Virus record (IMG/VR): IMGVR_UViG_3300009009_000019
Location: 1 to 46,773 of that record
Strand: one strand, 5' to 3'
DNA: 46,773 nt
Origin: a virus
Under the pieces are notes generated by a model, which was given only the letters and a program-made list of their open reading frames with translations, was not told the origin of the DNA and searched no databases. Both the position numbers and the translations under genes were made by a program. This document shows, piece after piece, positions 32,326 to 39,163 of the stretch (positions are counted from its first letter, which is position 1; the number at the start of each line of letters is the position of its first letter).

Positions 32326-32822
32326 ACACACTCCCTCACCGCCTACGCGAGTCCTCTTTCCGTGTCTACGAGGACGTCATCTCCGCCGCAGTGAACGCTT
32401 TCCCAAACACAACAACCATAGACCCCTCGTCTCTAGGCAAGTCTTCCGACACCGTCGCCTGTCGTCTCCGTGACGCAATAGCAAGCTACGACCACTTCCG
32501 GTGGTCCCCATCTAAAATAAACCTCATCCGCTTCCTTGACGTCCGCCCGAAGCTCGTGGTCTCCCAAGACAAGACCACCGGCGCCGTTGTCATCGGCCCG
32601 CGACAGCGGCACCACTTGCAAGCACCACCTACAATCTCTGCTCTCGTCGGTGACAAACCACTGACGCATGCAATCTTGTCTGCTCTCCTTCTTCTCCACG
32701 AAGAGGGTGTCATAACCGAACCAACCAAAGTCACTGGCACTCCGCCAGATGAAACCATGCTATCGCACTACCCCAACGTCCGCGTTGAGGTCTTCGACAG
32801 CACTTCCTACATGCTCCTATGA
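32322..32822 (+). CDS. Hypothetical protein, possible winged-helix
   Basis: 166 residues. Helical N-terminus (Y-E-D-V-I-S-A-A-V-N-A-F-P), then T-V-A-C-R-L-R-D-A-I near 45 and V-V-I-G-P-R-Q-R near 88, with a helix-rich C-terminal part (H-A-I-L-S-A-L-L-L-L-H-E-E-G). The alternation could form winged helices, but no specific match. ATGA-coupled at both ends. Confidence 0.6.
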   Translation: MNTLPHRLRESSFRVYEDVISAAVNAFPNTTTIDPSSLGKSSDTVACRLRDAIASYDHFRWSPSKINLIRFLDVRPKLVVSQDKTTGAVVIGPRQRHHLQAPPTISALVGDKPLTHAILSALLLLHEEGVITEPTKVTGTPPDETMLSHYPNVRVEVFDSTSYMLL

Positions 32823-33139
32823 ACCTAAAGAACCCATACCCGGCCTCTGACGGCTTGGACCTCTACCGTGTCAACGCAGAAGCCTCCCGCGACGACGTAA
32901 ACCTAATCAAATCTGTCTTCCCCGACGGCAAAATCAACACCATCATTAACCTCTTCATCTTCTCACTCGCCCATGAATGCCGAACAAAGCAATACGACTG
33001 CACCAACCGAAACGACCTCATTACCAGTATCCAACGCCGATGCCCCACGTCTGGGTCTGCTTCAGCGGGACCCGACGACAATGTCGGACGAAGAACTAAT
33101 GCAGTTCGTTCTCGAAGTGCGAGCAAAGCGAACGTCTAA
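32819..33139 (+). CDS. Small protein overlapping the next gene
   Basis: 106 residues, ATGA-coupled to the gene before it. The first 75 residues read as a real domain: S-V-F-P-D-G-K-I-N-T-I-I-N-L-F-I-F-S-L-A-H-E-C, a pattern of small phage proteins with a helical core. The last 30 residues are Ser/Arg-rich and lie inside the next gene's frame. The overlap (about 167 bases) is unusually long. Confidence 0.55.
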   Translation: MNLKNPYPASDGLDLYRVNAEASRDDVNLIKSVFPDGKINTIINLFIFSLAHECRTKQYDCTNRNDLITSIQRRCPTSGSASAGPDDNVGRRTNAVRSRSASKANV

Positions 33140-33257
33140 CCAGCTCGCTGCGGAGCTACGCCCACAGCGTAAGGCGGCGTCAGCCGCTTCGACGTCAAAG
33201 CGTGCAGCTGCACTAGCTAGTCTACTCGCAGACACCGACGAGGAGGATGCGTTATGA
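32973..33257 (+). CDS. Small protein with charged helices
   Basis: 94 residues. Thr/Ala-rich start, then D-P-T-T-M-S-D-E-E-L-M-Q-F-V-L-E-V-R-A-K-R, a helix-rich middle, and a Lys/Ala tail (T-S-K-R-A-A-A-L-A-S). The next gene starts in its stop codon (ATGA), so it is probably translated. It starts inside the 32819 gene in another frame; one of the two starts may be wrong. Confidence 0.55.
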   Translation: MNAEQSNTTAPTETTSLPVSNADAPRLGLLQRDPTTMSDEELMQFVLEVRAKRTSNQLAAELRPQRKAASAASTSKRAAALASLLADTDEEDAL

Positions 33258-33547
33258 ACTCACCAAAAGACGACGGCGGACCAGCCTTCCCAATAGTAGC
33301 AGCACCGCACCTTCTAGCTAAGCAACTTAGTGTAAAAGAATACGAAAAAGCAGTTTCTGGCATGTCCCTCCGTGACTGGTTCGCTGGTATGGCATTGCAA
33401 GGAATTGCCTACTCTGCGACCGCTGTATCCATTGAAGCGGCAAGAAACGGATTGAAGTGTCCAGTCTGGGACACATCCCTCTGGGCCAGCCAATGCTACC
33501 AAGTAGCCGACGCCATGCTAGCAGAACGAGAACGGAGGCAGTTATGA
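33254..33547 (+). CDS. Conserved small phage protein
   Basis: 97 residues with a pattern I know from many phages: D-G-G-P-A-F-P near 7, then G-M-S-L-R-D-W-F-A-G near 36, and at the end Y-Q-V-A-D-A-M-L-A-E-R-E. Function unknown in the family as far as I know. ATGA-coupled on both sides. Confidence 0.75.
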   Translation: MNSPKDDGGPAFPIVAAPHLLAKQLSVKEYEKAVSGMSLRDWFAGMALQGIAYSATAVSIEAARNGLKCPVWDTSLWASQCYQVADAMLAERERRQL

Positions 33548-33933
33548 TGCCCGACGCACAACGAATCGTGATTGCGGAGGTGTGTGGGTGGAAAAGAGTT
33601 CCAGAACGCGACCATCTGCTGCCAGACGGTGTTCTTCAAGCATTGCCCGAATGCTTTGTGCATGATGAAGAAGAAACTGTTTGGACTGAGCACGATCTTC
33701 CCGACTACCTCAACGACCTCAACGCCATGCACGAGGCGGAGAAGACGTTAACAAAAGATAAAACAAAACCACTCAGCACGGATCAAAGATGTCTCTTTAT
33801 TAACCACCTAGGAAAGATTATTGGTTGTTGGACAGTAGTCCACGAGCACAATACTTTGTTTCAGTTAGCTCACGCCACCGCCGCACAACGCGCCGAAGCG
33901 TTCCTACGAACTATTGAAAAGTGGAAGGACTAA
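33544..33933 (+). CDS. Phage ABA-sandwich-like small protein
   Basis: 129 residues from the ATG at 33544 (ATGA overlap). E-V-C-G-W-K-R-V near 10, D-L-P-D-Y-L-N-D-L-N-A-M-H-E-A-E near 49, and R-A-E-A-F-L-R-T-I-E near the end. The spacing resembles small phage proteins called ABA-sandwich domain proteins, whose role is unknown. Assignment by pattern only. Confidence 0.6.
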   Translation: MMPDAQRIVIAEVCGWKRVPERDHLLPDGVLQALPECFVHDEEETVWTEHDLPDYLNDLNAMHEAEKTLTKDKTKPLSTDQRCLFINHLGKIIGCWTVVHEHNTLFQLAHATAAQRAEAFLRTIEKWKD

Positions 33934-33937
33934 CTAT

Positions 33938-34018
33938 ATGACAATCGCAACAGTCCTATTCTTCCTTCTGCTATACGTCGCCTTCATCGGTTTCATTGAA
34001 GAAGGGATAGGAGACTAA
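33938..34018 (+). CDS. 26-residue membrane peptide
   Basis: M-T-I-A-T-V-L-F-F-L-L-L-Y-V-A-F-I-G-F, then I-E-E-G-I-G-D. A single membrane helix with an acidic tail. Its end supplies GGAG seven bases before the next ATG at 34021. Too short for certainty, but it fills the gap between two genes exactly. Confidence 0.45.
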   Translation: MTIATVLFFLLLYVAFIGFIEEGIGD

Positions 34019-34020
34019 CC

Positions 34021-34935
34021 ATGCAACCGTTTCCCTCGCAACCCATCCTCTTCGTCGACAACAGCCTGATTGAACTCATCACCACTTGCCCGTGGAAAGC
34101 CTACGCAGCCGTTATGCTACGCCGGCGGCGTGGCGGTGAAGAACCTGCCTTACGGCAAGGCAGCCACGTTCACAGTGCCCTTGCCTACCGCTACCGCCGT
34201 GAAGCCATCGGCTTACCGTGGTCCGGCGACGTCCAACAACGCATCCTCGCAAAACGCTACGAGCAAACACCCTGTGAAAGTGAAGAGTGGCGTAACCTTG
34301 ACTACGCTAGTCAAATCATCTGTGCCTACAACGAACAATACCCCTTCGAGCAGTTTGAGGTCATACGTCACGGTCCCCACTCCTTCCCCTTTGTCGAACG
34401 CCCATTCGCTGTTGAGCTACCAGAGAAGATTGACGACATCACTATCTTCTACGTCGGTCGTATGGACCTCGCTGTGCGAGACAGCAACGGACATCTCTAC
34501 GTCATGGACCACAAGACCACGTCAGTGCTTGGCGACACCTACTGGGACGACGCCTTCATGTCAGAGCAACAGCATGGTTACTGCTGGGCACTACGTGAGG
34601 TCTTGGGTGAAGAGCCAGTCGGCTACATAATGAATGTCCTTGCTGTCCGTAAGCCCTCGAAGACCGGTAAAGGCGTCGAATTCGCCCGACGTACCTACCC
34701 AACCCGCGAGCCACCGGGCAAGCTAGACGAGTGGTACTCCAACATGGTCCTCCAGGTTCGCACCTTCCTACACCACTTCCGTAACAGTCTCTGGCCCCGA
34801 CACCACAAGCACTGCATAAGCAAGTACGGCAGGTGCGAATTCTACCGCGTCTGCGAACTCCCTGAACACAGTCGCTCCGCTGCTCTCGCGTCTAGCGCCT
34901 TCAAGGACAATGACTGGTCTCCCCTTTACAAATAA
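34021..34935 (+). CDS. PD-(D/E)XK nuclease with Cas4/AddB-type Cys set
   Basis: 304 residues. The nuclease core has G-S-H-V-H-S-A-L near 47, G-R-M-D-L (Asp149) and Y-V-M-D-H-K-T-T (Asp163, Lys165), the D...DxK set of the Cas4/RecB nuclease family. Four cysteines (Cys23, and Cys265, Cys272, Cys278 near the end) are placed as in Cas4 and AddB, where they hold an iron-sulfur cluster. It is followed within about 400 bases by a Sak4-type ATPase, suggesting a recombination or end-resection module. GGAG seven bases upstream. There is no CRISPR array nearby. Confidence 0.8.
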   Translation: MQPFPSQPILFVDNSLIELITTCPWKAYAAVMLRRRRGGEEPALRQGSHVHSALAYRYRREAIGLPWSGDVQQRILAKRYEQTPCESEEWRNLDYASQIICAYNEQYPFEQFEVIRHGPHSFPFVERPFAVELPEKIDDITIFYVGRMDLAVRDSNGHLYVMDHKTTSVLGDTYWDDAFMSEQQHGYCWALREVLGEEPVGYIMNVLAVRKPSKTGKGVEFARRTYPTREPPGKLDEWYSNMVLQVRTFLHHFRNSLWPRHHKHCISKYGRCEFYRVCELPEHSRSAALASSAFKDNDWSPLYK

Positions 34936-34936
34936 T

Positions 34937-35125
34937 ATGACCCCAGACGAATTCGTAAAACGCCTCAACGACACCCACAACGAAATGGCCCTAGAGGTAG
35001 CTACTGTTCTCGACCGTCACGGATTCAACAAAGAGTGGCGACGGAAGCGTAGCTACCTTGAAGTCTTACACAAGTACGACGAGCTAAGAGAAAAAGATTT
35101 TGACCACGACAACCGTGGTCTCTAA
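34937..35125 (+). CDS. Small hypothetical protein
   Basis: 62 residues from the ATG at 34937, one base after the nuclease stop. Helical, charged: D-E-F-V-K-R-L-N-D-T-H, then W-R-R-K-R-S-Y-L-E-V-L-H-K-Y. No motif. Position between nuclease and ATPase genes is the only hint at its role. Confidence 0.55.
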   Translation: MTPDEFVKRLNDTHNEMALEVATVLDRHGFNKEWRRKRSYLEVLHKYDELREKDFDHDNRGL

Positions 35126-35136
35126 CCAAAACAAAC

Positions 35137-35301
35137 ATGAACGCAAACACAAAAGACAAACTGATACAGTTCGTTGAACAAGTTGAGCAAGCTACAATGG
35201 CACAGCTTCTCACGTTAGGTGGTGTCACAGTCATTTCCGTCATTAACGCTGGCGAAGTACTAAAGAGTGCTCTAAACACTGACGAAACTATCTTGTCATG
35301 A
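35137..35301 (+). CDS. Small hypothetical protein before the Sak4-type gene
   Basis: 54 residues: L-I-Q-F-V-E-Q-V-E-Q-A-T-M-A-Q-L-L, then V-T-V-I-S-V-I-N-A-G-E-V. A helical peptide with no known motif. A-rich leader (ACAAAACAAAC). The stop overlaps the ATPase start as ATGA, so it is probably translated. Confidence 0.55.
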   Translation: MNANTKDKLIQFVEQVEQATMAQLLTLGGVTVISVINAGEVLKSALNTDETILS

Positions 35302-36038
35302 AAAGCACCTCTGACGCCCTTGTCGACAACACCATGTCTCTCCTCCTCATGGGACCACCTGGAGGGGGCAAGACCACCTTTGCACTCCAATGGCCCGGCT
35401 TGTGGGTCGCTGACTGTGACCAGAACCTCTCCGGACCGCTTCGATACCTAAAGCAAAAGGGTCAACTCCCCACTTTCTCCTACGATCGCATCGCCTTCGA
35501 CGATAACGACGCTCCGCTGGAGTCCTTTAGTAAGCAGTGGGAACGCCTCGAAGCCAAGACCAAAGAGGCCCAGCGCACATCTTCGGTCCGCACTATCTTC
35601 ATCGACAGCCTTACGCACGTCGACCGTATCCTCTATCAGCACTGCTGCGAGAAGCAAGGCGTCAAAGAACTTGAGTGGCAACAATGGAACATGTACAAGA
35701 ACGCCCTCTACAAGTTCATCATGTCTATCCGTGCCAGCGGCAAGACTCTTCTCGTCGCGTGCCACGAGAAGATCGAGTACGACAAAAAAGGCCAGGTAGA
35801 GAAGTACACTCCTGTCGTCTCCACAAACCTTAAGGACTACTTCTCCTACATGTTCACCGACGTGTGGCGTTGCACTCTTATCGACGCCGGAGGCGGGCGA
35901 CTTCGCGCTACCGTCACAACGCATCCAACACAAGTGTCCGACCTTAAGAACTCTTTGCTGTTAGGCAAAGAGATCGAGGCCACGTACAGCGCAGTGCAAC
36001 TGGCGCTTGACAAGTTGCAAAACCAAAACAAACAGTAA
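35298..36038 (+). CDS. Sak4-type RecA-fold ATPase
   Basis: 246 residues. Walker A G-P-P-G-G-G-K-T at 19-26; Walker B T-I-F-I-D-S near 99-104; A-D-C-D-Q-N after the first strand and V-A-C-H-E-K sensor near 154. The layout is that of Sak4-family single-strand annealing/RecA-like phage proteins. A DUF669-like gene directly follows, the usual partner. It should load on single-stranded DNA to promote annealing or recombination. ATGA-coupled to the gene before it. Confidence 0.8.
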   Translation: MKSTSDALVDNTMSLLLMGPPGGGKTTFALQWPGLWVADCDQNLSGPLRYLKQKGQLPTFSYDRIAFDDNDAPLESFSKQWERLEAKTKEAQRTSSVRTIFIDSLTHVDRILYQHCCEKQGVKELEWQQWNMYKNALYKFIMSIRASGKTLLVACHEKIEYDKKGQVEKYTPVVSTNLKDYFSYMFTDVWRCTLIDAGGGRLRATVTTHPTQVSDLKNSLLLGKEIEATYSAVQLALDKLQNQNKQ

Positions 36039-36054
36039 AACGAAAGCAAAACAA

Positions 36055-36513
36055 ATGAACGATCAAAACGACAACATCCTAAACGAAGACCTTGGTGGAG
36101 TCGACATCTCCTTCCCGGTCCTCCCGAAAGACACCTACCTCATGACCGTCAAGGAGATGGTCAAGACGTGGTCGAAAAAGGTTCCTGAAGACCAACGTCG
36201 CCCTGGCACCGAGAACATGATTAACGTCCTGCTTAAGACCGTCGAGCCGGCTACCAGCACCACTGGTCAGCCCGTCGCTCCTGGCTTCCCTGTGCGGGAC
36301 CGTATCATGCTCTCCTTCCAAAGTGACGAAGCTCGTCGCTTCGGTAAGCAGAAGCTCGCGACGTTCCGCCAGGCGGTGACTGGCACCAAGGCCGGTGCGT
36401 TTGAGCCGCTGTCGCAGTACGTTGGCAAGAACGTCCGCGTTACCCTCAAGGTCGAGGACGCCGATGGCGATTACGAGGCTCGCAACGCAGTCGCACGGTA
36501 CGAAGTCCAGTAG
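36055..36513 (+). CDS. DUF669-like single-strand DNA-binding partner
   Basis: 152 residues from the ATG at 36055 (leader GAAAGCAAAACAA). P-K-D-T-Y-L-M-T-V-K-E-M near 25; D-R-I-M-L-S-F near 82; K-N-V-R-V-T-L-K-V-E-D near 124, then A-V-A-R-Y-E-V. This order of beta strands with a central helix is that of DUF669 proteins found beside Sak4 genes, thought to bind single-stranded DNA. It lies 17 bases after the ATPase stop. Confidence 0.7.
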   Translation: MNDQNDNILNEDLGGVDISFPVLPKDTYLMTVKEMVKTWSKKVPEDQRRPGTENMINVLLKTVEPATSTTGQPVAPGFPVRDRIMLSFQSDEARRFGKQKLATFRQAVTGTKAGAFEPLSQYVGKNVRVTLKVEDADGDYEARNAVARYEVQ

Positions 36514-36522
36514 CCCACAAAC

Positions 36523-36559
36523 GGAACACACCAGAGGTCCGATCCCTCTAGTGTGTTCC
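36523..36559 (+). promoter_or_regulatory. Long hairpin sharing its 3' arm with a palindrome
   Basis: GGAACACACCAGAGG at 36523 pairs with CCTCTAGTGTGTTCC ending at 36559 (14 of 15). The last bases of the right arm are also the left arm of the palindrome at 36555, so both hairpins cannot form at once. This is an attenuator-like layout between the DUF669-like gene and the next block. Confidence 0.6.
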
Positions 36560-36571
36560 ATTACATGGAAC
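36555..36571. repeat. Recurrent palindrome, copy before the methyltransferase block
   Basis: GTTCCA, loop TTACA, TGGAAC, with AGT G before and CAACT after. The GGAA of the right arm lies eight bases before the ATG at 36577 and could serve as its ribosome site. Confidence 0.8.
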
Positions 36572-36576
36572 CAACT

Positions 36577-36858
36577 ATGCTCCCTCTCTATCTCCCTTGG
36601 TCAGTTGAACTTCTTCCGCGTGACGAAGGCGGACCACAGCACTGCTTTCTCTGTAACTCTCTTGGCACTGTTATTGCATCTTTCAACGACGCCTCTGTCG
36701 CCGACTCTGTCGCTCTGCGTGTAAACCTTCACGACGAACTCTTTAAGCAACTAGAAAACGCAGAAGACCAGATTGTCGACCTTGTAGAGAGCGTCGAGAA
36801 AGCTGAGAAAGAAGTCGAACGCCTTGACAAAAAACTACAAGAATACCAAAGCGCATGA
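36577..36858 (+). CDS. Small coiled-coil protein
   Basis: 93 residues from the ATG at 36577. The start contains P-R-D-E-G-G-P-Q-H-C-F-L-C-N, one C-x2-C. The second half is a coiled coil (D-Q-I-V-D-L-V-E-S-V-E-K-A-E-K-E-V-E). Upstream starts (GTG at 36553, ATG at 36565) fall inside the palindrome and are less likely. ATGA-coupled to the ParB-methyltransferase gene. Confidence 0.6.
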   Translation: MLPLYLPWSVELLPRDEGGPQHCFLCNSLGTVIASFNDASVADSVALRVNLHDELFKQLENAEDQIVDLVESVEKAEKEVERLDKKLQEYQSA

Positions 36859-38216
36859 CAACACTCCCCCTCTCCTCTATCGTTGTAAACGAACGCATTC
36901 GTTATGAAGACGAAGACATCGTCGACCTCGCTGCTTCTATTAAACGCCTCGGACTTCTCCAGCCTATCCTCGTTGATCAGAACAACGTGCTGCTTGCCGG
37001 GTTTCGCCGCTACACTGCGTGTAAAACGCTTGGATGGACTGAAATTCCAGTGCACCGTCGTGAGTCTCTCACCGAAAGTGAATACTTCGAGGTCGAACTC
37101 GAAGAGAACTTTCGTCGGAAAGACTTCACCTGGCAAGAGACCGTCGCCTCGGTCTGCAAAATCCACCGCCGCAGAACGCAACAAGCTATTCTCGCTGGTG
37201 CGAAGTGGTCTCAACAAATGACCGGCGAACTCCTCGGCGGCTACAGCGACAGCTACGTCTCTAACTGTCTCATGTTAGAGCCACAGCTACCAGCCTTAGC
37301 CGAGTGCACCACCATCACCGATGCAGTCCGTGAGCTTTATCGTAAGAAAGAAGACGAAGCAGTTGCGATACAAGCTGCTCGTCTCCGGGCTGGGATGTCT
37401 CAAGACACCGACCCTTTTGCCTCACCTGAAGAGGGTCTTCTCGGCACCGGTGATGTCTTTATCCCCGCCTCCGACACCAGCGACGCCTCTATCGAGGTCA
37501 ACCTCTCAAGCACCTGCTTGCAAGGTGACAGCATCCGTGACATCCTCCCCAAGCGGCCCGACGCATGTGTCGACCACATCATAACCGACTGGCCTTTCGC
37601 CATCAACATGTCTAACATCCAACAAAGCAGTGCTGGCATGGACGTCAGTCGCACAGCAGCCGCTCACGACGTCGACGAGAACCTCGAACTACAGCGACTT
37701 GCTGTGGTACAGTTCTACCGCATCCTACGTCCCGGCGGCTTCTGTGTTATCTGGCACGACGCGATGTGGTTCCGCTGGACACACGACATCTGTGCTAACG
37801 CCGGCTTCACCGTTCAACGCTGGCCCATCGTTGGCTGTAAACCTTCCGCCCAAAACACTTGCGCAAACATCAACATCACCAAAACAACCGAGCAGGCTAT
37901 CGTCATGCACAAAGGTGTAGCGTCTCTACCAAAGGTAGTCTCTTCAAGCTGGTTCTTCATGCCGCCACCAGAAGAGAAACTCTCCAACCCCTTCGCTAAG
38001 TCCTTCGAGGCGTGGGCATACATCATCGAGGCTGTTAGCATAGAGGGGCAGACAATCCTCGATCCGTTTGCAGGCGAGGGCACCTGTCCCCTCGCGTGTC
38101 TACGTCTCATGCGCAAACCCATCGCTATCGAGAAAGACCCCACGCACTACACCTACATGCTCACGTCCGTGCGCGACTGGTGGCAAATCAAGTTCCCCAA
38201 CGCTAAGTTTATATGA
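36855..38216 (+). CDS. ParB-like / DNA methyltransferase fusion
   Basis: 453 residues. Residues 1-95 form a ParB/Srx-like domain: G-L-L-Q-P-I-L-V at 33-40, A-G-F-R-R-Y-T-A-C-K-T-L-G near 48-60, and E-E-N-F-R-R near 83. Residues about 218-440 form an amino-methyltransferase: T-D-W-P-F (244-248) in place of the usual D-P-P-Y/F motif IV, then D-P-F-A-G-E-G-T (403-410) as motif I, the beta order. It likely methylates phage or host DNA; the ParB part may read the target. The Trp in motif IV is unusual. Confidence 0.8.
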   Translation: MTTLPLSSIVVNERIRYEDEDIVDLAASIKRLGLLQPILVDQNNVLLAGFRRYTACKTLGWTEIPVHRRESLTESEYFEVELEENFRRKDFTWQETVASVCKIHRRRTQQAILAGAKWSQQMTGELLGGYSDSYVSNCLMLEPQLPALAECTTITDAVRELYRKKEDEAVAIQAARLRAGMSQDTDPFASPEEGLLGTGDVFIPASDTSDASIEVNLSSTCLQGDSIRDILPKRPDACVDHIITDWPFAINMSNIQQSSAGMDVSRTAAAHDVDENLELQRLAVVQFYRILRPGGFCVIWHDAMWFRWTHDICANAGFTVQRWPIVGCKPSAQNTCANINITKTTEQAIVMHKGVASLPKVVSSSWFFMPPPEEKLSNPFAKSFEAWAYIIEAVSIEGQTILDPFAGEGTCPLACLRLMRKPIAIEKDPTHYTYMLTSVRDWWQIKFPNAKFI

Positions 38217-38446
38217 GCACACAACGTACCGACGCACAAGAGTTTTTACTTTACGACACAAACTCACCTACAGAAGTTGTCTCTTCTGCTTTTGCACGAC
38301 GTTTGAAAGAAGAGTTAAACTTGCTAGAAGAAGAAAACAAGAGGCTGACTAAAAGTTACTGCTTGTGTGAAGACGACCGACTACAACTTAGTAAACAACT
38401 CGACGATCTTCGAGAACAAGCAGCAAGCCGCGACGACGGACTCTAA
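38213..38446 (+). CDS. Small coiled-coil protein
   Basis: 77 residues. A long helix, R-R-L-K-E-E-L-N-L-L-E-E-E-N-K-R-L, then D-D-R-L-Q-L-S-K-Q-L-D-D-L-R. ATGA overlap with the methyltransferase gene. No catalytic feature; likely an oligomerising accessory. Function unknown. Confidence 0.6.
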   Translation: MSTQRTDAQEFLLYDTNSPTEVVSSAFARRLKEELNLLEEENKRLTKSYCLCEDDRLQLSKQLDDLREQAASRDDGL

Positions 38447-38458
38447 CGCTAAATTCGT

Positions 38459-38896
38459 ATGAATACAACACCTACAACGGCGGTTGTCTCCAGTGAGATG
38501 GTTCGGCGACTGGCAGAGGACTGGGAACGTGAAGCTCTGGAGATGGAAAAGCAAAGCGGCGACAGAAACAACGACGTGTCACACGCAATCCGGTGGTGTC
38601 GTCATGGGCTGTTGAGCGCAAAGGGAAAGTCGCCGAACGATCAACTGACCCGCGACGACGGGCAGGGCCCGCACGTCACAACGAAAGTAGCAACTGAATC
38701 GGCCAAAAGTCGTCGAGATCCAGTGGCTGGTTCGGTGATAACCGTTCTCTTTTGTGGGGATGACACAGTAGGATGGACGGCGAATGCTCAGTGGGCAATG
38801 CGCTGGGAAAACCAGTTGCGTGGACGGTGGAGTCAGCCTTTGCGCGAGATCAAACCACATTCTCCGAACGACCGAACTGATCCGCGTGGCGGTTAA
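38459..38896 (+). CDS. Hypothetical protein, possibly extended by inserted DNA
   Basis: 145 residues. The first 58 look like a normal small phage protein (E-M-V-R-R-L-A-E-D-W-E-R-E-A-L-E-M then H-A-I-R-W-C-R-H-G-L-L). From there on the sequence is Arg/Gly/Trp-rich and unlike phage protein, and it coincides with DNA flanked by an imperfect direct repeat (38633 and 38864). The original gene may have ended near 38640. The stop at 38896 may be accidental. Confidence 0.45.
   Translation: MNTTPTTAVVSSEMVRRLAEDWEREALEMEKQSGDRNNDVSHAIRWCRHGLLSAKGKSPNDQLTRDDGQGPHVTTKVATESAKSRRDPVAGSVITVLFCGDDTVGWTANAQWAMRWENQLRGRWSQPLREIKPHSPNDRTDPRGG
38633..38886. repeat. Region flanked by an imperfect 22-bp direct repeat
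   Basis: CCGAACGATCAACTGACC at 38633 (continuing CGCG) recurs as CCGAACGACCGAACTGATCC at 38864 (continuing GCG). The roughly 210 bases between them are GC-rich, with TTCGGTGATAACC near 38732 and GGCGGTTAAC after the second copy. It looks like an inserted piece of repeat-type DNA, possibly of host origin. Confidence 0.5.
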
Positions 38897-38935
38897 CAAA
38901 CCAACGAATGTGATAATCTCTAACGTCCGTTTCGT

Positions 38936-39163
38936 GTGACCTCCCACATTATCCCCTACGCGAGTGGCTACTACGAGGCTGTCCTTGACGAACAAGGTGG
39001 TCTCGTAGAGCTACTCTTTTTCCTGACCCCTCGGGAGCGTCGTGGGGAAAGTGTTAAGCTAGACGAACAACCACTCCAAGCCCAAGACAAAATCGGAAAG
39101 AAGCTACGTCCCTATGTCCAACGTCCCAAACCTACACCCCAAACTTCACAACCAGAGCTATAA
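38936..39163 (+). CDS. Small protein before polymerase
   Basis: 75 residues from a GTG at 38936. S-H-I-I-P-Y-A-S-G-Y-Y-E-A-V-L-D near the start, L-L-F-F-L-T-P-R-E-R-R near 27, and a Pro/Gln-rich tail. It overlaps the polymerase start by 50 bases. No family recognised. The GTG start is uncertain because no ribosome site is visible. Confidence 0.5.
   Translation: MTSHIIPYASGYYEAVLDEQGGLVELLFFLTPRERRGESVKLDEQPLQAQDKIGKKLRPYVQRPKPTPQTSQPEL

Noticed and set aside
34021-36513. Possible CRISPR-linked system because of a Cas4-like nuclease
   Set aside because: No spacer-repeat array and no other cas gene in the window; neighbours are phage recombination genes.
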